A stretch of DNA of 56,309 nt from assembly GCF_001570765.1 (NCBI RefSeq), contig NZ_BCSH01000058.1, forward strand, positions 1 through 56,309. Direction: 5' to 3'. The translations under genes and the position numbers were made by a program. Positions 35,462 to 43,925 of the stretch are shown piece after piece. The notes beneath the pieces were generated by a model, which saw nothing but the letters and a program-made list of their open reading frames with translations, was not told the DNA's origin and did not search any database. Within the stretch, counting starts at the first letter, position 1. Every line of letters begins with the position of its first letter. This stretch comes from Nocardiopsis listeri NBRC 13360 (lineage in GTDB: Bacteria > Actinomycetota > Actinomycetes > Streptosporangiales > Streptosporangiaceae).

Positions 35462-36043
35462 GTGAGCGAACACCTGGACGCGGTGATCCTGGCCGGGGGA
35501 GCGGCGACCCGCATGGGCGGGCTCGACAAACCCGGTCTGACCATCGCCGGACGCACCCTGTTGGAACACGTCGCCGCCACCGTGCGCGCGCACGACCCCG
35601 AGGCCGGCGTCACCGTGGTCGGACCCGAACGGCATCGGCCGCGGGCCTCCTACGTTCGCGAGGACCCGCCGGGGGCCGGCCCGGTGCCGGCCCTGCGCGT
35701 GGGCCTGCCGAACGTGCGCGCCCCCTGGTGTGTGTTGCTCGCCGCCGACCTGCCCTATCTGCGTCCGGAGCATCTCGCCGCCCTGGCCCACGCCGCCGGA
35801 CCCGCGAACGGTGCGGTGCTGGTGGACGCCTCGGGGCGCCAACAGTGGCTCACCGGACTGTGGCGCACCGACGTTCTTCGTGAGGCGCTGGCCGCCTACA
35901 CACGGCGATCGCTCCACGGACTGCTCGGCCCCTTGGAGCCCGCGCACGTTCCGCTGCCCGGAGCCCCTGACGCCTTCGACGTGGACACGCCGGAGGCCCT
36001 CAGTCGAGCACGCGCGAACCTGGAGAAGCCCACCGACGCCTGA
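35462..36043 (+). CDS. mobA: MobA-like molybdenum cofactor nucleotidyltransferase
   Basis: This 193-residue NTP-transferase-fold enzyme attaches a nucleotide to molybdopterin. The N-terminal VILAGGAATRMGGLDKPGL is the LAGGxSxRMGxxK-P phosphate-binding motif, and LLAADLPYLRPEHL contains the metal-binding Asp. DAFDVDTPEALSRA near the C terminus is the second conserved motif (DxDTPED). GTG 35462 is the start, 21 bases after the rtcB stop. Whether it makes MGD or MCD is not certain from sequence, but MobA is the usual call. Confidence 0.87.
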   Translation: MSEHLDAVILAGGAATRMGGLDKPGLTIAGRTLLEHVAATVRAHDPEAGVTVVGPERHRPRASYVREDPPGAGPVPALRVGLPNVRAPWCVLLAADLPYLRPEHLAALAHAAGPANGAVLVDASGRQQWLTGLWRTDVLREALAAYTRRSLHGLLGPLEPAHVPLPGAPDAFDVDTPEALSRARANLEKPTDA

Positions 36044-36111
36044 ACCCGACCCTGGCCGCGCGCGATCCACGACCCGGTTCGTGGGGACACCGGCTCCAAG
36101 ACCCGGGGCGA

Positions 36112-36324
36112 TCAGCCCTCGAACTCGTCCATGGGAACGGTCTCGCGCAGGAAACCGCGCATGCCCAGGAAGTTCGCCAGGTACTCCCGGTGTTCGTCGC
36201 AGGCCACCCACACCTTGCGGCGGTCGGGGGTGTGCAGCTTGGGGTTGTTCCACACCAGGGCCCAGTCGGCCGGAGCGCGACAACCCCTTCGGGAGCAGTG
36301 CGCGTTCGTCGTGGTCTCACTCAA
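36112..36324 (-). CDS. Small Cys-containing protein of unknown function
   Basis: This is a 70-residue protein I do not recognise with certainty; similar small actinobacterial proteins are sometimes labelled acetone-carboxylase-like, with no evidence for that activity. It has CSRRGC near residue 11 and ACDEHREYL near residue 43, which could form a zinc site (two Cys, then Cys and His). The TTG at 36324 is my best start; no ATG or GTG is close, and the open frame upstream runs through the 6C RNA and is surely not coding. The convergent mobA stop is 68 bases away. Confidence 0.6.
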   Translation of the reverse strand: MSETTTNAHCSRRGCRAPADWALVWNNPKLHTPDRRKVWVACDEHREYLANFLGMRGFLRETVPMDEFEG

Positions 36325-36402
36325 TGCCGAACCCCAGGAGACGAAGCGGATCTGATGGTCAAGCCACGGCCACGGGCGGGTATCCACCGCCCGAGCGTGG
36401 AC

Positions 36403-36513
36403 AAAAAGCGACGCCGGGTGGTTACGGGGGCAAACCACCCGGCGTCGCATGCGATGTTCCAACGGGGGCTCGGAACATCGCCGCGCGCTCCGACGGGGGA
36501 CCGAAGCGCTATA
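36403..36513 (-). ncRNA. 6C small RNA
   Basis: The minus strand folds into three hairpins with C-rich loops. Hairpin 1 (36508-36486) has 7-bp arms and loop GTCCCCCGT. Hairpin 2 (36481-36451) has a 10-bp stem and loop GAGCCCCCGTT. Hairpin 3 (36448-36408) has a 16-bp stem and loop TGCCCCCGT, followed by TTTTTG, an intrinsic terminator. The set of stem-loops with C-runs and a terminal hairpin is the defining layout of the actinobacterial 6C RNA, which in mycobacteria acts on mRNAs through its C-rich loops. Exact 5' end is uncertain; a TTGACG element and TACATT-like -10 lie upstream, but spacing is 20 bases, longer than ideal. It sits in front of the small Cys-containing gene and ends 79 bases before it. 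Confidence 0.88.
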
Positions 36514-36873
36514 TCCCAATGTACACCGCCGCCCCCCGGGGTACGTCAAGAGTCAGTTACGACGTTGTCTCGGGAGAGTCCCGTCGACGTAGAGTCCTAA
36601 GTCCCAGGTCAGGACTAATCTGACACTTCGCCCCCACTTGTGTCCCTGTGTTCCCCTGAGGCCATCGCGGCACTCGGGTCAATCCGGACCCACCCGGGGT
36701 CAAGGCCCCCGGAAAAGGTCGGCAAAGGTCGAGGATCCCCGGTTTCGGAAGGGGATCCGGGACGAATCGGTCACCTCTCACGGCCACGTGTGACCACGGT
36801 GGATCGGGGGGACGCAGGGAACGGGGGCCGCGTCCGCGCCGCCCCCGTAACCGACTACGCAGGGGGTCCACCG
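36514..36873. other. Intergenic region between the 6C RNA and dodecin
   Basis: About 360 bases with no convincing gene. It holds the minus-strand promoter of the 6C RNA (36514-36552) and probably the promoter of the dodecin gene near 36600-36800, but no clear hexamers could be fixed for the latter. Confidence 0.5.
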
Positions 36874-37083
36874 ATGACCGACCACACCTACCGCGTCACC
36901 GAGATCGTCGGCACTTCGCCGGACGGGATCGACCAGGCCATCCGCAACGGCGTCCAACGGGCCTCGACCACGCTGCGCGGGCTCGACTGGTTCGAGGTCA
37001 CCCAGGTCCGCGGACACATCGAGGACGGCCAGGTCGCCCACTTCCAGGTGGGTCTCAAGCTCGGTTTCCGGCTGGAGGACTGA
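36874..37083 (+). CDS. Dodecin family flavin-binding protein
   Basis: This 69-residue protein forms dodecameric shells that bind flavins (FMN, FAD or riboflavin) and buffer them in the cytoplasm. The family pattern YRVTEIVGTSPDGIDQAIRN, then WFEVTQVRGHI and AHFQVGLKLGFRLED, is complete. The flavin-stacking Trp is in LDWFEV. The ATG at 36874 follows AGGGGG. Another upstream open frame is not similar to anything. It is a stand-alone gene; actinobacterial homologues have been linked to flavin and CoA handling. Confidence 0.93.
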   Translation: MTDHTYRVTEIVGTSPDGIDQAIRNGVQRASTTLRGLDWFEVTQVRGHIEDGQVAHFQVGLKLGFRLED

Positions 37084-37191
37084 ACCGGCCCGGCCCGAGC
37101 CGACGAGAGGGGCCCGCGACCACCGCTGGAGATCCGCCCAAGATCGGTCCGGGCCCTTCCCCGTGTCCTCCTCGACCCCTCTTCGTGAGGA

Positions 37192-37974
37192 TCAGGCCTC
37201 GTCGGGGTCCGGTCCGCGCAGCACGTCCACGTGCACGTGGTCCAGGTGGCGCAGGATCTCGTTGTCGGGGTCGGCCTCGTAGTGGCGCCACCCCAGCGAC
37301 GGGTAGCGGGTGCTCCAGATCTTGTCGTCGAAGATGATCACGTCGACCTGGAAGTCGGGGGCGTGCGCGATGAGCCAGTGCGCCATCAGCCACCCCTGTC
37401 GGCGGTTGTCCTCGGTGACCGGCCGGTAGAAGATGTCGAGCGCGCGGCCCTCGTAGTGCGCCGACCCCTCGCCGTGGCCGGAGTCGTAGCCACCGGCCAC
37501 GTAACCGCCGATGCTGGTGTCGGAGAAGTGCTCCTCAACGCCCGCCTTGAGGGTCTCGGTGCGCGGGGTCATGCCGGAGGGCCTCTCCTCCTCGAACTCG
37601 ACCTCTTCGCCACCGTAACGGCAGGTCAGTGAGGGTCCGGCGTCATCTTCCGGGCCCTCGACGAGCACCCGCATCACCTCGTCCGGGATGTCCTCCACGT
37701 CGGGCCGTTCGACCGGGGCGTCCTCGCCCTGGGCGATGACCGCCGCCGCCGTGGTGGCCCGTTGCGCCTGGTCGCGGTCGAGCCGGACCTGGTCGTCGCC
37801 GACCCAGACCGAACAGTCCGGTCCCCACGGCGTCGAGACGGGGAAGACCTTCTCCTGGTTGTGCACCACCCACCGGGCGCCAAGGACCGCGACCACGGCG
37901 AGCGCGGCCAGGATCGCCGTCGACAGGATCACCCCGTGCCAGCGGCGTCCGGGTGCGGCGGCTCTGTGCGTCAT
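37192..37974 (-). CDS. Membrane-anchored protein with M15/ARB_07466-like C-terminal domain
   Basis: This 260-residue protein has one N-terminal transmembrane segment (about residues 13-36) and an extracellular remainder. The C-terminal 110 residues resemble the VanY/M15-like fold called the ARB_07466 C-terminal domain: SAHYEGRALDIFYRP has the H-x-x-GRA-x-D pattern, and LDHVHVDVLRG gives the second His/Asp cluster. This metal-site layout suggests a D,D-carboxypeptidase-like cell-wall enzyme, although many members are annotated hypothetical. A long acidic middle region precedes it. The ATG at 37974 is the most likely start. The membrane protein gene downstream of 38168 lies behind on the same strand. 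Confidence 0.7.
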   Translation of the reverse strand: MTHRAAAPGRRWHGVILSTAILAALAVVAVLGARWVVHNQEKVFPVSTPWGPDCSVWVGDDQVRLDRDQAQRATTAAAVIAQGEDAPVERPDVEDIPDEVMRVLVEGPEDDAGPSLTCRYGGEEVEFEEERPSGMTPRTETLKAGVEEHFSDTSIGGYVAGGYDSGHGEGSAHYEGRALDIFYRPVTEDNRRQGWLMAHWLIAHAPDFQVDVIIFDDKIWSTRYPSLGWRHYEADPDNEILRHLDHVHVDVLRGPDPDEA

Positions 37975-38167
37975 GGACTCTGCCCCTCCACGCCGAGGGC
38001 GGGCGACCGGTCGGTCACCTTCTCGTCCCTGGCGCACGTGTCTGGTGGCCTCGAAGAAGAGGCACTTCGTCTATTGGACACAGTGGACATTCGAGTCATT
38101 CCCGACTGTGGCCGGAATCAAAGTCAGCGGCCCGGGCGAAACCGCCCACGACAACGGCACCGACCGA

Positions 38168-38938
38168 TCACAGCACCGACCACAGGACGAAGGCCCCGCC
38201 CAGGACGAGGGTGAGGGCCCAGATCCGGTCCATGGTCACCCCCTTCCATCGCAGGGCGTGCACCCCCAGGAAGTCGTAGGCGATGAGCGCCGCCACCCCC
38301 GCGGCCGCGAACATGGCCAGGGTGTGCACCCCGGTCGCCGCCAACCCGAGCAGCGTGGCGTCCCACAGGCTCCAGGAACCCTCGACCATCTCCGCCGCGC
38401 CGGCCGTCCCGGTCTCGGCCGTGGCCGATCCCGGATCCACCGGTCCGCCTCCCTCGGCCGCCGACAGCGCACCGTGTCCGCCATGGTCGCCGTGGCCACC
38501 ACCGTCCACGTGGGTGTGGGAGAGTCCGCCCGCCAACACCGGCATCAGCATCAGACCCGCGCCGTGCGCCGAGGCCATCAGGAACGACCAGGCGGTCAGC
38601 TGCCACAGCGGAAGCCGCACCTCACGCCAGTGGAAGTGCCGCCGGGACAGCAACATCACCAACCCCACGAGCACGATCACCGCGCCGCCCAGCACCGGGA
38701 ACAGCACCGAGGCCGTCACCGAACCGGTCACCGTGATCGCCACCGCGGCCACCGCCACACTGCCGGCGTGGCCCACCGCGATCGCCGGCAACGCGCGTAG
38801 CACCTGGGCGCGCCCGCCCTCCTGGAGGCCACGACCGACCGCGAGCAACCAACCCATGCCGGGGTGCAGTCCGTGGAAGGCGCCGAGGGCTACGAGGGTC
38901 CAAAGCTGCGCTGCGGTCACGGCGTCAGCGTCACACAC
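38168..38938 (-). CDS. Polytopic membrane protein with His-rich loop, metal-transporter-like
   Basis: This is a 256-residue integral membrane protein of about six helices. Histidine-containing intramembrane motifs FHGLHPGMGW, GHAGS and MASAHGAGLMLMP recall nickel/cobalt transporters (RcnA/NiCoT/HupE-like). The cytosolic or external loop HTHVDGGGHGDHGGHG is rich in His. I cannot assign the ion or direction with confidence. The GTG at 38938 and an in-frame GTG further in are both possible starts. It stands between the LCP gene and the M15-like gene on the minus strand. Confidence 0.6.
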   Translation of the reverse strand: MCDADAVTAAQLWTLVALGAFHGLHPGMGWLLAVGRGLQEGGRAQVLRALPAIAVGHAGSVAVAAVAITVTGSVTASVLFPVLGGAVIVLVGLVMLLSRRHFHWREVRLPLWQLTAWSFLMASAHGAGLMLMPVLAGGLSHTHVDGGGHGDHGGHGALSAAEGGGPVDPGSATAETGTAGAAEMVEGSWSLWDATLLGLAATGVHTLAMFAAAGVAALIAYDFLGVHALRWKGVTMDRIWALTLVLGGAFVLWSVL

Positions 38939-39016
38939 GGTCGAGGTGGTGGCAACGCTCGGTGCGGTGAACGGCCGGGACCGGTCACCGCACCGAAGGG
39001 GGTTTGGGGCCTCGGA

Positions 39017-40648
39017 TCAGGGGCACAGCGCGTCGAGGTCGCCGGCCTCCGCGCCGACCTGTCGGCCCGGGTCGGCCGGAGACTCCTCGTCCAGACCGGT
39101 GTAGTCCTGCCACTCGGTCCGCTCGTCCTCGGACTCCTGCCCCGACCGCTCCTCGGAGGACTCCTCGTCCTCCTCACCGGTGGCCCCCTCGGAGGACTCG
39201 TCCGGCAGCTCGTCGCCCTCGGTGCTGCCGTCGATGGCCTCCTGGACCAGCCGCTGGATCTCCTCCCAGTCCGGGGCGGCGGTGTTGACCTGGGGCGGGG
39301 AGAGCTGGAAGGCGCTCATGGAACCCTCGTCGGTGACCAGGTCGGCCAGCTCGATGAAGGCCGGCACCTTGGACTGGGGGATGTCGGTGGTCAGGGTCCG
39401 CTTGGTGGCCCCGGCCAGGCGCCGGTAGCTGGTGAGGACCGTGGTGGGCTCCACCTGCTCGGCGACGTACTTGATCAGACAACCCTGGCGGCCCATCCGC
39501 CCGTAGTCGTCGCTGTTGACCCGGGACCGGCCGTACCAAAGGGCGTCGTGTCCGTTCAGCCGCTGGAGACCCGGCTCCAGAACACCGCCGTGTACGCCAT
39601 AGGGGATGGGCTCGTCGATGCGCACCTGGACGCCGCCCACGGCGTCGATCAGGTCCCGAAAGCCCATCATGTCGACCATGGCGTAGTAGTCCACCTCCAG
39701 GTCCAGGTTGTAGGCGATCACCTTCTTGAGGGTGTCCGCGGCCGGGTCCGGGGCGATGGGGTTCATCGCGAGCTCGTCGGGTTCCTCGGCGATCGTCTGG
39801 TAGACGTCGTTGAGCAGCAGGTCGAACCCATAGGGCTCCGGGTAGCGCTCGGCCAAGGCGCTGTCCTCGGGGAAGTGGACGTCCTCCAGGTTGCGCGGCA
39901 TGCCCACGAGCATGGTGTCACCGGTGTCGGTGTCCACGCTCGCCACCATCATCGTGTCGGTGCGCGTACCGTAGCGGTTGTCGCCCGAGTCCGAGCCGAT
40001 CAGCAGCACGTTGATCCGCTCGGCCCCGTACCAGGGGTCGGCCGCGTCGTGCGGGGGCAGGTCCTCGCGTTCGGGCGCGCCGAACACCGACCCCAACGTC
40101 TCGTAGGCGGTGTATCCGGCGTGCAGCGCCCACGCGGAGGGCGCGGCCACGGCAAGGCACAGCACCAGCACGGTCATGGCGCCGATCATCCGCCGGCTGC
40201 GCCCCTTGCCCTCGGGACGGGTGATCACCCAGGAATGGACGATCACGCTCATCCACACCACCGCGACGACGAACACCACGCCCATCGCGCCCAACAACCA
40301 GATGTCCTGTACGGCCATTCCGGCCAGCACCGTCATGGTGCCGGACTCGTGCGCGCCCAATCGGTAGGCCCACAGTCCCAGGGCGATGACCCCCAGGAGG
40401 TAGAGGCCCAGGATCAAGGAGCCCGCCTTGCGTCGCCCCATGCGCAAATGAGCCGCTCCGGGGAAGGGAACCGACACGGCGGTCCACAGCAGCGCCCCAC
40501 CCGTGCTCGGGCGTCCGCTCTGGTGCTCGGGCGCCTCATCCCGCCGCTCGTCCTCCGCTGCCACCGGCATTCCTCTCACACCAAGGGGCGGTCGGGTCCG
40601 CCCCGTACTGGTTCCTGTGCCCACACCACGATTCCGGGTGGCGCTCAC
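39017..40648 (-). CDS. LytR-CpsA-Psr (LCP) family phosphotransferase
   Basis: This protein of 517-543 residues attaches anionic polymers (teichoic acid or arabinogalactan-like) to peptidoglycan from lipid carriers. About four transmembrane helices occupy residues 30-165, more than the single anchor of typical LCP proteins. They are followed by the extracellular LCP domain: INVLLIGSDSGDNRYGTRTD, MMVASVD, LNDVYQTIAEEPDE, VDMMGFRDLIDAVGGVQV and YGRSRVNSDDYGRMGRQGCL. The conserved Arg/Asp pair in RTDTMM and the R-x-x-R in the last segment bind the pyrophosphate. The C-terminal 70 residues are very acidic and probably disordered. GTG 40648 and ATG 40570 are both possible starts. Confidence 0.87.
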   Translation of the reverse strand: MSATRNRGVGTGTSTGRTRPPLGVRGMPVAAEDERRDEAPEHQSGRPSTGGALLWTAVSVPFPGAAHLRMGRRKAGSLILGLYLLGVIALGLWAYRLGAHESGTMTVLAGMAVQDIWLLGAMGVVFVVAVVWMSVIVHSWVITRPEGKGRSRRMIGAMTVLVLCLAVAAPSAWALHAGYTAYETLGSVFGAPEREDLPPHDAADPWYGAERINVLLIGSDSGDNRYGTRTDTMMVASVDTDTGDTMLVGMPRNLEDVHFPEDSALAERYPEPYGFDLLLNDVYQTIAEEPDELAMNPIAPDPAADTLKKVIAYNLDLEVDYYAMVDMMGFRDLIDAVGGVQVRIDEPIPYGVHGGVLEPGLQRLNGHDALWYGRSRVNSDDYGRMGRQGCLIKYVAEQVEPTTVLTSYRRLAGATKRTLTTDIPQSKVPAFIELADLVTDEGSMSAFQLSPPQVNTAAPDWEEIQRLVQEAIDGSTEGDELPDESSEGATGEEDEESSEERSGQESEDERTEWQDYTGLDEESPADPGRQVGAEAGDLDALCP

Positions 40649-41032
40649 CTTCGGTTGTGCCTCTCATGGGTTTTACGCCCGTGAACGTCCCCACGGTTCC
40701 GACCGCTCACGCCGAGATCACCGTGCCGGGATCCCATGGTCCCCCTGCGTTCTCCGGGGCCTCACCCGAGCCCGCCCGTTCAGTGTGGCGCTTTGCGGAG
40801 GTTGTATGCACTGCGTACCCGTCTCGAGGGATGTTCTATACAAGTCTGTTATGTGGTCGAGAGGTACCCGATGGGGTTTTGGCTACCCGTCTCGGGCCGG
40901 TCAAAGGGGTGAATGAGCCGATTTCTTTGGCGATCTGTAGTACGAGAGGCTCCACAACTGCGATGATCTGGCCGGAGGAGGGGGCGTCGTTCGGGGGAAT
41001 GGACGACGACATGGGAACGAAAGGCAGGCATC
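40649..41032. promoter_or_regulatory. Divergent promoter region of the LCP and Lrp genes with a direct repeat
   Basis: About 384 bases without a convincing gene. The 11-mer TACCCGTCTCG occurs exactly twice, at 40816-40826 and 40884-40894, 68 bases apart, flanking a comparatively AT-rich promoter-like stretch (TTCTATACAAGTCTGTTATG). It could be a regulator-binding direct repeat, perhaps for the Lrp protein encoded next. Confidence 0.45.
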
Positions 41033-41941
41033 GTGCTCGATGCGGTTGACGCGGCGCTCATGCGCGCGTTGCAGGGGGACGGCAGAGCGACCTTCCAGGC
41101 ACTGGCCGACGGTGTCGGTCTGTCACGGACCGCGGTGCGCGCTCGCGTGCGGCAACTCGTTCAATCAGGGGCGATCCGGATCGTGGGCGTGCTGCACGCC
41201 GGCGTGGTGGGCATGGAGGTCTTGGGCCACGTGTCCTTCCGGATCGGTGGACCGGTCGAACCGGCCCTGGAGGCTCTGGAGGAGCGGGAGGCGGTGACCT
41301 TCGCGGCCCAGACCGCGGGGCGCTTCCCCGCGGTGGCACAGGTGCGCGTGGCCGATGACGCCGCGCTCACCAAGGAGATGGCCCACCTGCGTTCGCTGCC
41401 GGGTGTGGAGGGCGCGGAGGTCTTCCGGGCCAACGCGGTGTACAAGGACGCCCACAGCAGCGTGAGGGAGCTCCACGACATCGAACTGGACGCGCTGGAT
41501 TGGCGCCTGGTCCGCAGACTCCTCAAGGACGGCAGGGCTTCGTACGCGGACCTGGCGCGTCAGGTGGGACTGTCCCAGGCGGCGGCCCGCTCCCGGGTGG
41601 TGCGTCTGCTCGACTCCGGGGTGGTGCACGTGACCGCCCTGGTCGACCCCACGGCGGCGGGCTCCAACGAACAGCTCGGCTTCGGTCTGCACTGTCGGGG
41701 CGACGCCGACGCGCTGGGCAGCGCCCTGGCCAACATGGCCCGAGTCTCCTTCCTCGCCAGCGGGTTCGGGCGCTACGACGTGGTCGGCAGACTCACCGCA
41801 CCCGATCGTTTCCGCCTGGTGGAGGCACTGGAGACCATCCGCTCCACCATGGGTGTCGGTCACGTGGAGACCTGGGAGCACCTACGGGTGCACAAGGAAC
41901 GTCGCGGCGGTGAACGTCCGGCGGCCTGGAACCAGAGCTGA
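41033..41941 (+). CDS. Lrp/AsnC-family regulator with two Lrp modules
   Basis: This 302-residue regulator contains two consecutive Lrp units. The first helix-turn-helix is at about residues 3-50 (LMRALQGDGRATFQALADG, SRTAVRARVRQL) followed by its ligand domain; the second HTH is at about 153-205 (LVRRLLKDGRASYADLARQV, SQAAARSRVVRLL). The usual Lrp protein is about 150 residues with one HTH, so this is a tandem duplication within one chain, a form common in actinobacteria. GTG 41033 has AAAGGCAGG upstream. The likely DNA target is unknown; the folP2-like gene downstream may share the transcript. Confidence 0.88.
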   Translation: MLDAVDAALMRALQGDGRATFQALADGVGLSRTAVRARVRQLVQSGAIRIVGVLHAGVVGMEVLGHVSFRIGGPVEPALEALEEREAVTFAAQTAGRFPAVAQVRVADDAALTKEMAHLRSLPGVEGAEVFRANAVYKDAHSSVRELHDIELDALDWRLVRRLLKDGRASYADLARQVGLSQAAARSRVVRLLDSGVVHVTALVDPTAAGSNEQLGFGLHCRGDADALGSALANMARVSFLASGFGRYDVVGRLTAPDRFRLVEALETIRSTMGVGHVETWEHLRVHKERRGGERPAAWNQS

Positions 41942-42014
41942 GACGCCCGCACCCGACCCTTCCGGCACCGATACCGGTTGGCCACCGTGTTCGACCATGG
42001 CCCAGGATGGAGCC

Positions 42015-42896
42015 ATGGTGACAGGTGCTCCGGCGGTGCCGGAGGGAACAGGGACACTGCGACTGCGTTCACACACGTACGAGGGGAACCGGTACGCGGT
42101 GATGGGGGTGATCAACCGGACCCCCGACTCCTTCTACGACCGGGGCGCGACCTACGCCCTGGAGGCCGCGTTGGCCTCCGCCGACCACGCCGTGGCGGCG
42201 GGGGTGGACGTCATCGACGTGGGCGGGGTCAAGGCCGGTTACGGCGCCGTGGTGGACGAGGACGAGGAGATCCGCCGCACGGTCCCGTTCGTAGGGGAGT
42301 TGCGCGAGCGCCACCCCGACGTGGTGATCTCCGTGGACACCTGGCGCGCGCGGGTGGGGCGCGCGTGCGCGGAGGCCGGCGCGGACATGATCAACGACAC
42401 CTGGGCCGGGGCCGACCCCGACCTGGCGCGGGTGGCCGCCGAGTACGGCACCGGACTGGTGTGCAGTCACAGCGGCGGCCTGGCCCCGCGCACCGACCCG
42501 CATCGGGTCCACTACGACGACGTCGTCGCCGACGTGGTCTCCGGGGTGTGCGCCCTGGCCGAACGCGCGGTCTCCCTGGGGGTGCGGCCCGACGGGGTGA
42601 TGATCGACCCCACGCACGACTTCGGCAAGAACACCTATCAGTCGTTGGAGCTGACCCGACGGTTGGGCGAACTCGCCGCGACCGGCTGGCCGGTCCTGGT
42701 GGCGGTCTCCAACAAGGACTTCGTGGGGGAGACCCTGGGGGTCGGTCTGACCGATCGAGGAGAGGGCACGCTCGCCACGTTGGCGGTCTCGGCTCGGGAG
42801 GGCGCGCGGGTGTTCCGGGTGCACGACGTGGCGGCGGCGCGGGCGGCACTGGACGCGGTGGCCGCCGTCGGCGCGACGGGTGGTGCGGCCGTGTGA
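42015..42896 (+). CDS. folP2: FolP2-like dihydropteroate synthase homologue
   Basis: This 293-residue TIM-barrel protein belongs to the dihydropteroate synthase family, likely the FolP2 branch. Seen: VMGVINRTPDSFYDRGATY (DHPS loop 1), DVIDVGGVKAGYG where classical DHPS has DVGGESTRPG, SVDTWRARV, MINDTWAG and VMIDPTHDFGKNT. Because the pterin-site loop differs from true DHPS and matches FolP2, p-aminobenzoate condensation is doubtful: FolP2 homologues in mycobacteria lack classical DHPS activity. ATG 42015 is preceded by GGATGGAG; ATG 41997 is an alternative. It follows the Lrp gene on the same strand. Confidence 0.85.
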   Translation: MVTGAPAVPEGTGTLRLRSHTYEGNRYAVMGVINRTPDSFYDRGATYALEAALASADHAVAAGVDVIDVGGVKAGYGAVVDEDEEIRRTVPFVGELRERHPDVVISVDTWRARVGRACAEAGADMINDTWAGADPDLARVAAEYGTGLVCSHSGGLAPRTDPHRVHYDDVVADVVSGVCALAERAVSLGVRPDGVMIDPTHDFGKNTYQSLELTRRLGELAATGWPVLVAVSNKDFVGETLGVGLTDRGEGTLATLAVSAREGARVFRVHDVAAARAALDAVAAVGATGGAAV

Positions 42897-43048
42897 GAAC
42901 GGGTGTCGTTCGGGCCATCCGTGTAACCACCGGTAACATTTTACGTCTTTCCCGCCTGTATGGCTTGCGTCACGCTTAAGTTACCCGTGAGTATGGAGGA
43001 GGTCGGTTCGAGCCGGCCGCACCGGGCGCGGGTGTAATGGAGGCTGAC

Positions 43049-43837
43049 ATGGCGCTTGCGAAGACGTTGACGGCTGTGGGAACGGTGGCACTGGCCCGAA
43101 GCGGGGGCCGACCGTTCGGTACCCACCTCTTCTCCGTCTGGCCGGGAGCCGCGTTCGCCGCGACCGCCTTCCCGGTCCGCTGCTCTCCGGGGGACAACCT
43201 CGCGCTGCACGTGGCCGTCGCCCAGGCCCCACCCGGTTCCGCGCTCATCGTGGACGTCTCCGGCGAATCCGAGTACGGCTACGTGGACGAGATCCTCGCC
43301 GTGGCCGCCCGTACCAAGGGCATCGTCGGGATCGTCCTGGAGGGATGCGTGCGCGACGTCGCCGCCATCGCCCACTGCGAACTCCCCGTCTTCGGCACGG
43401 GGGTCTCGGTCCGCGAGGCCGGGCACGACGCCGGTGGTTCGGTGGGCCACCAGATCACCATGGAGGCGGCCGGCCCCGTCCCACTGTCGATCCGCCGCGG
43501 CGACTGGATCGTCGCCGACGACGACGGAGTGGTCTGTCTCCCGCGCGGCCAGGTCAGCGCCATCATCGCCGACACCATGAGCAGCATCTCCCGCGAACGC
43601 GAGATCATCGACGCCGTGAGCGAGGGGGCGAGCACCTTGGACCTGCTGGGCCTGGACCCCTCGCGGGTCACGGGCTGGGAGGAGGCCCCCGATCTTCCCG
43701 GCGACCTCACCGCCCGCCGCGGCCGCCCCCGCGCGCTCAACCCGCGCCGGGACGCGCGCGGCGGCGAGCACCCGGCGATGCGGTCGCGCCGCGGCTCCTT
43801 CTCGACGGTCACCGACGTCTACGGCGGGGACCACTGA
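43049..43837 (+). CDS. RraA-like / HMG aldolase-family protein
   Basis: This 262-residue protein belongs to the RraA/HMG-CHA aldolase superfamily. It has the signature GIVLEGCVRDVAAI (G-x5-R-D; Arg/Asp bind pyruvate and metal in the aldolases), followed by GDWIVADDDGVVCLP. The first 45 residues (GTHLFSVWPGAAFAAT region) replace the usual start, and the final 55 are basic and probably disordered. Relatives range from RNase E inhibitors to 4-hydroxy-4-methyl-2-oxoglutarate aldolases; aldolase-like activity is more probable here as the Arg-Asp pair is kept. ATG 43049 is chosen because GGAGG lies 5 bases upstream; ATG 43037 overlaps that site. A hairpin terminator follows. Confidence 0.8.
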   Translation: MALAKTLTAVGTVALARSGGRPFGTHLFSVWPGAAFAATAFPVRCSPGDNLALHVAVAQAPPGSALIVDVSGESEYGYVDEILAVAARTKGIVGIVLEGCVRDVAAIAHCELPVFGTGVSVREAGHDAGGSVGHQITMEAAGPVPLSIRRGDWIVADDDGVVCLPRGQVSAIIADTMSSISREREIIDAVSEGASTLDLLGLDPSRVTGWEEAPDLPGDLTARRGRPRALNPRRDARGGEHPAMRSRRGSFSTVTDVYGGDH

Positions 43838-43858
43838 GAAGGGCGTCGAGGACGAAAC

Positions 43859-43903
43859 GAGGGCCTCGGGACGACACGCTCCGTGTTCGGTCCCGGGGCC
43901 CTC
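43859..43903. terminator. Hairpin terminator between the RraA-like and GntR genes
   Basis: GAGGGCC-T-CGGGAC and GGTCCCG-G-GGCCCTC pair as a long stem around an 18-base loop, between convergent genes. It could end transcription from either side. Confidence 0.65.
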
Positions 43904-43925
43904 GTACGCGCGGTGCGGTGCGGTG

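Noticed and set aside
34079..36283. A 734-codon minus-strand open frame across rtcB and mobA
   Set aside because: Gly/His/Arg-biased antisense product of two well-recognised plus-strand genes; no domain.
40657..41049. 130-codon plus-strand open frame before the Lrp gene
   Set aside because: No family similarity; occupies a promoter-rich intergenic region and overlaps the Lrp start.
43000..43030. tRNA-like T-arm (GGTTCGAGCC)
   Set aside because: No acceptor or anticodon stems around it; it is a chance match ahead of the RraA-like gene.
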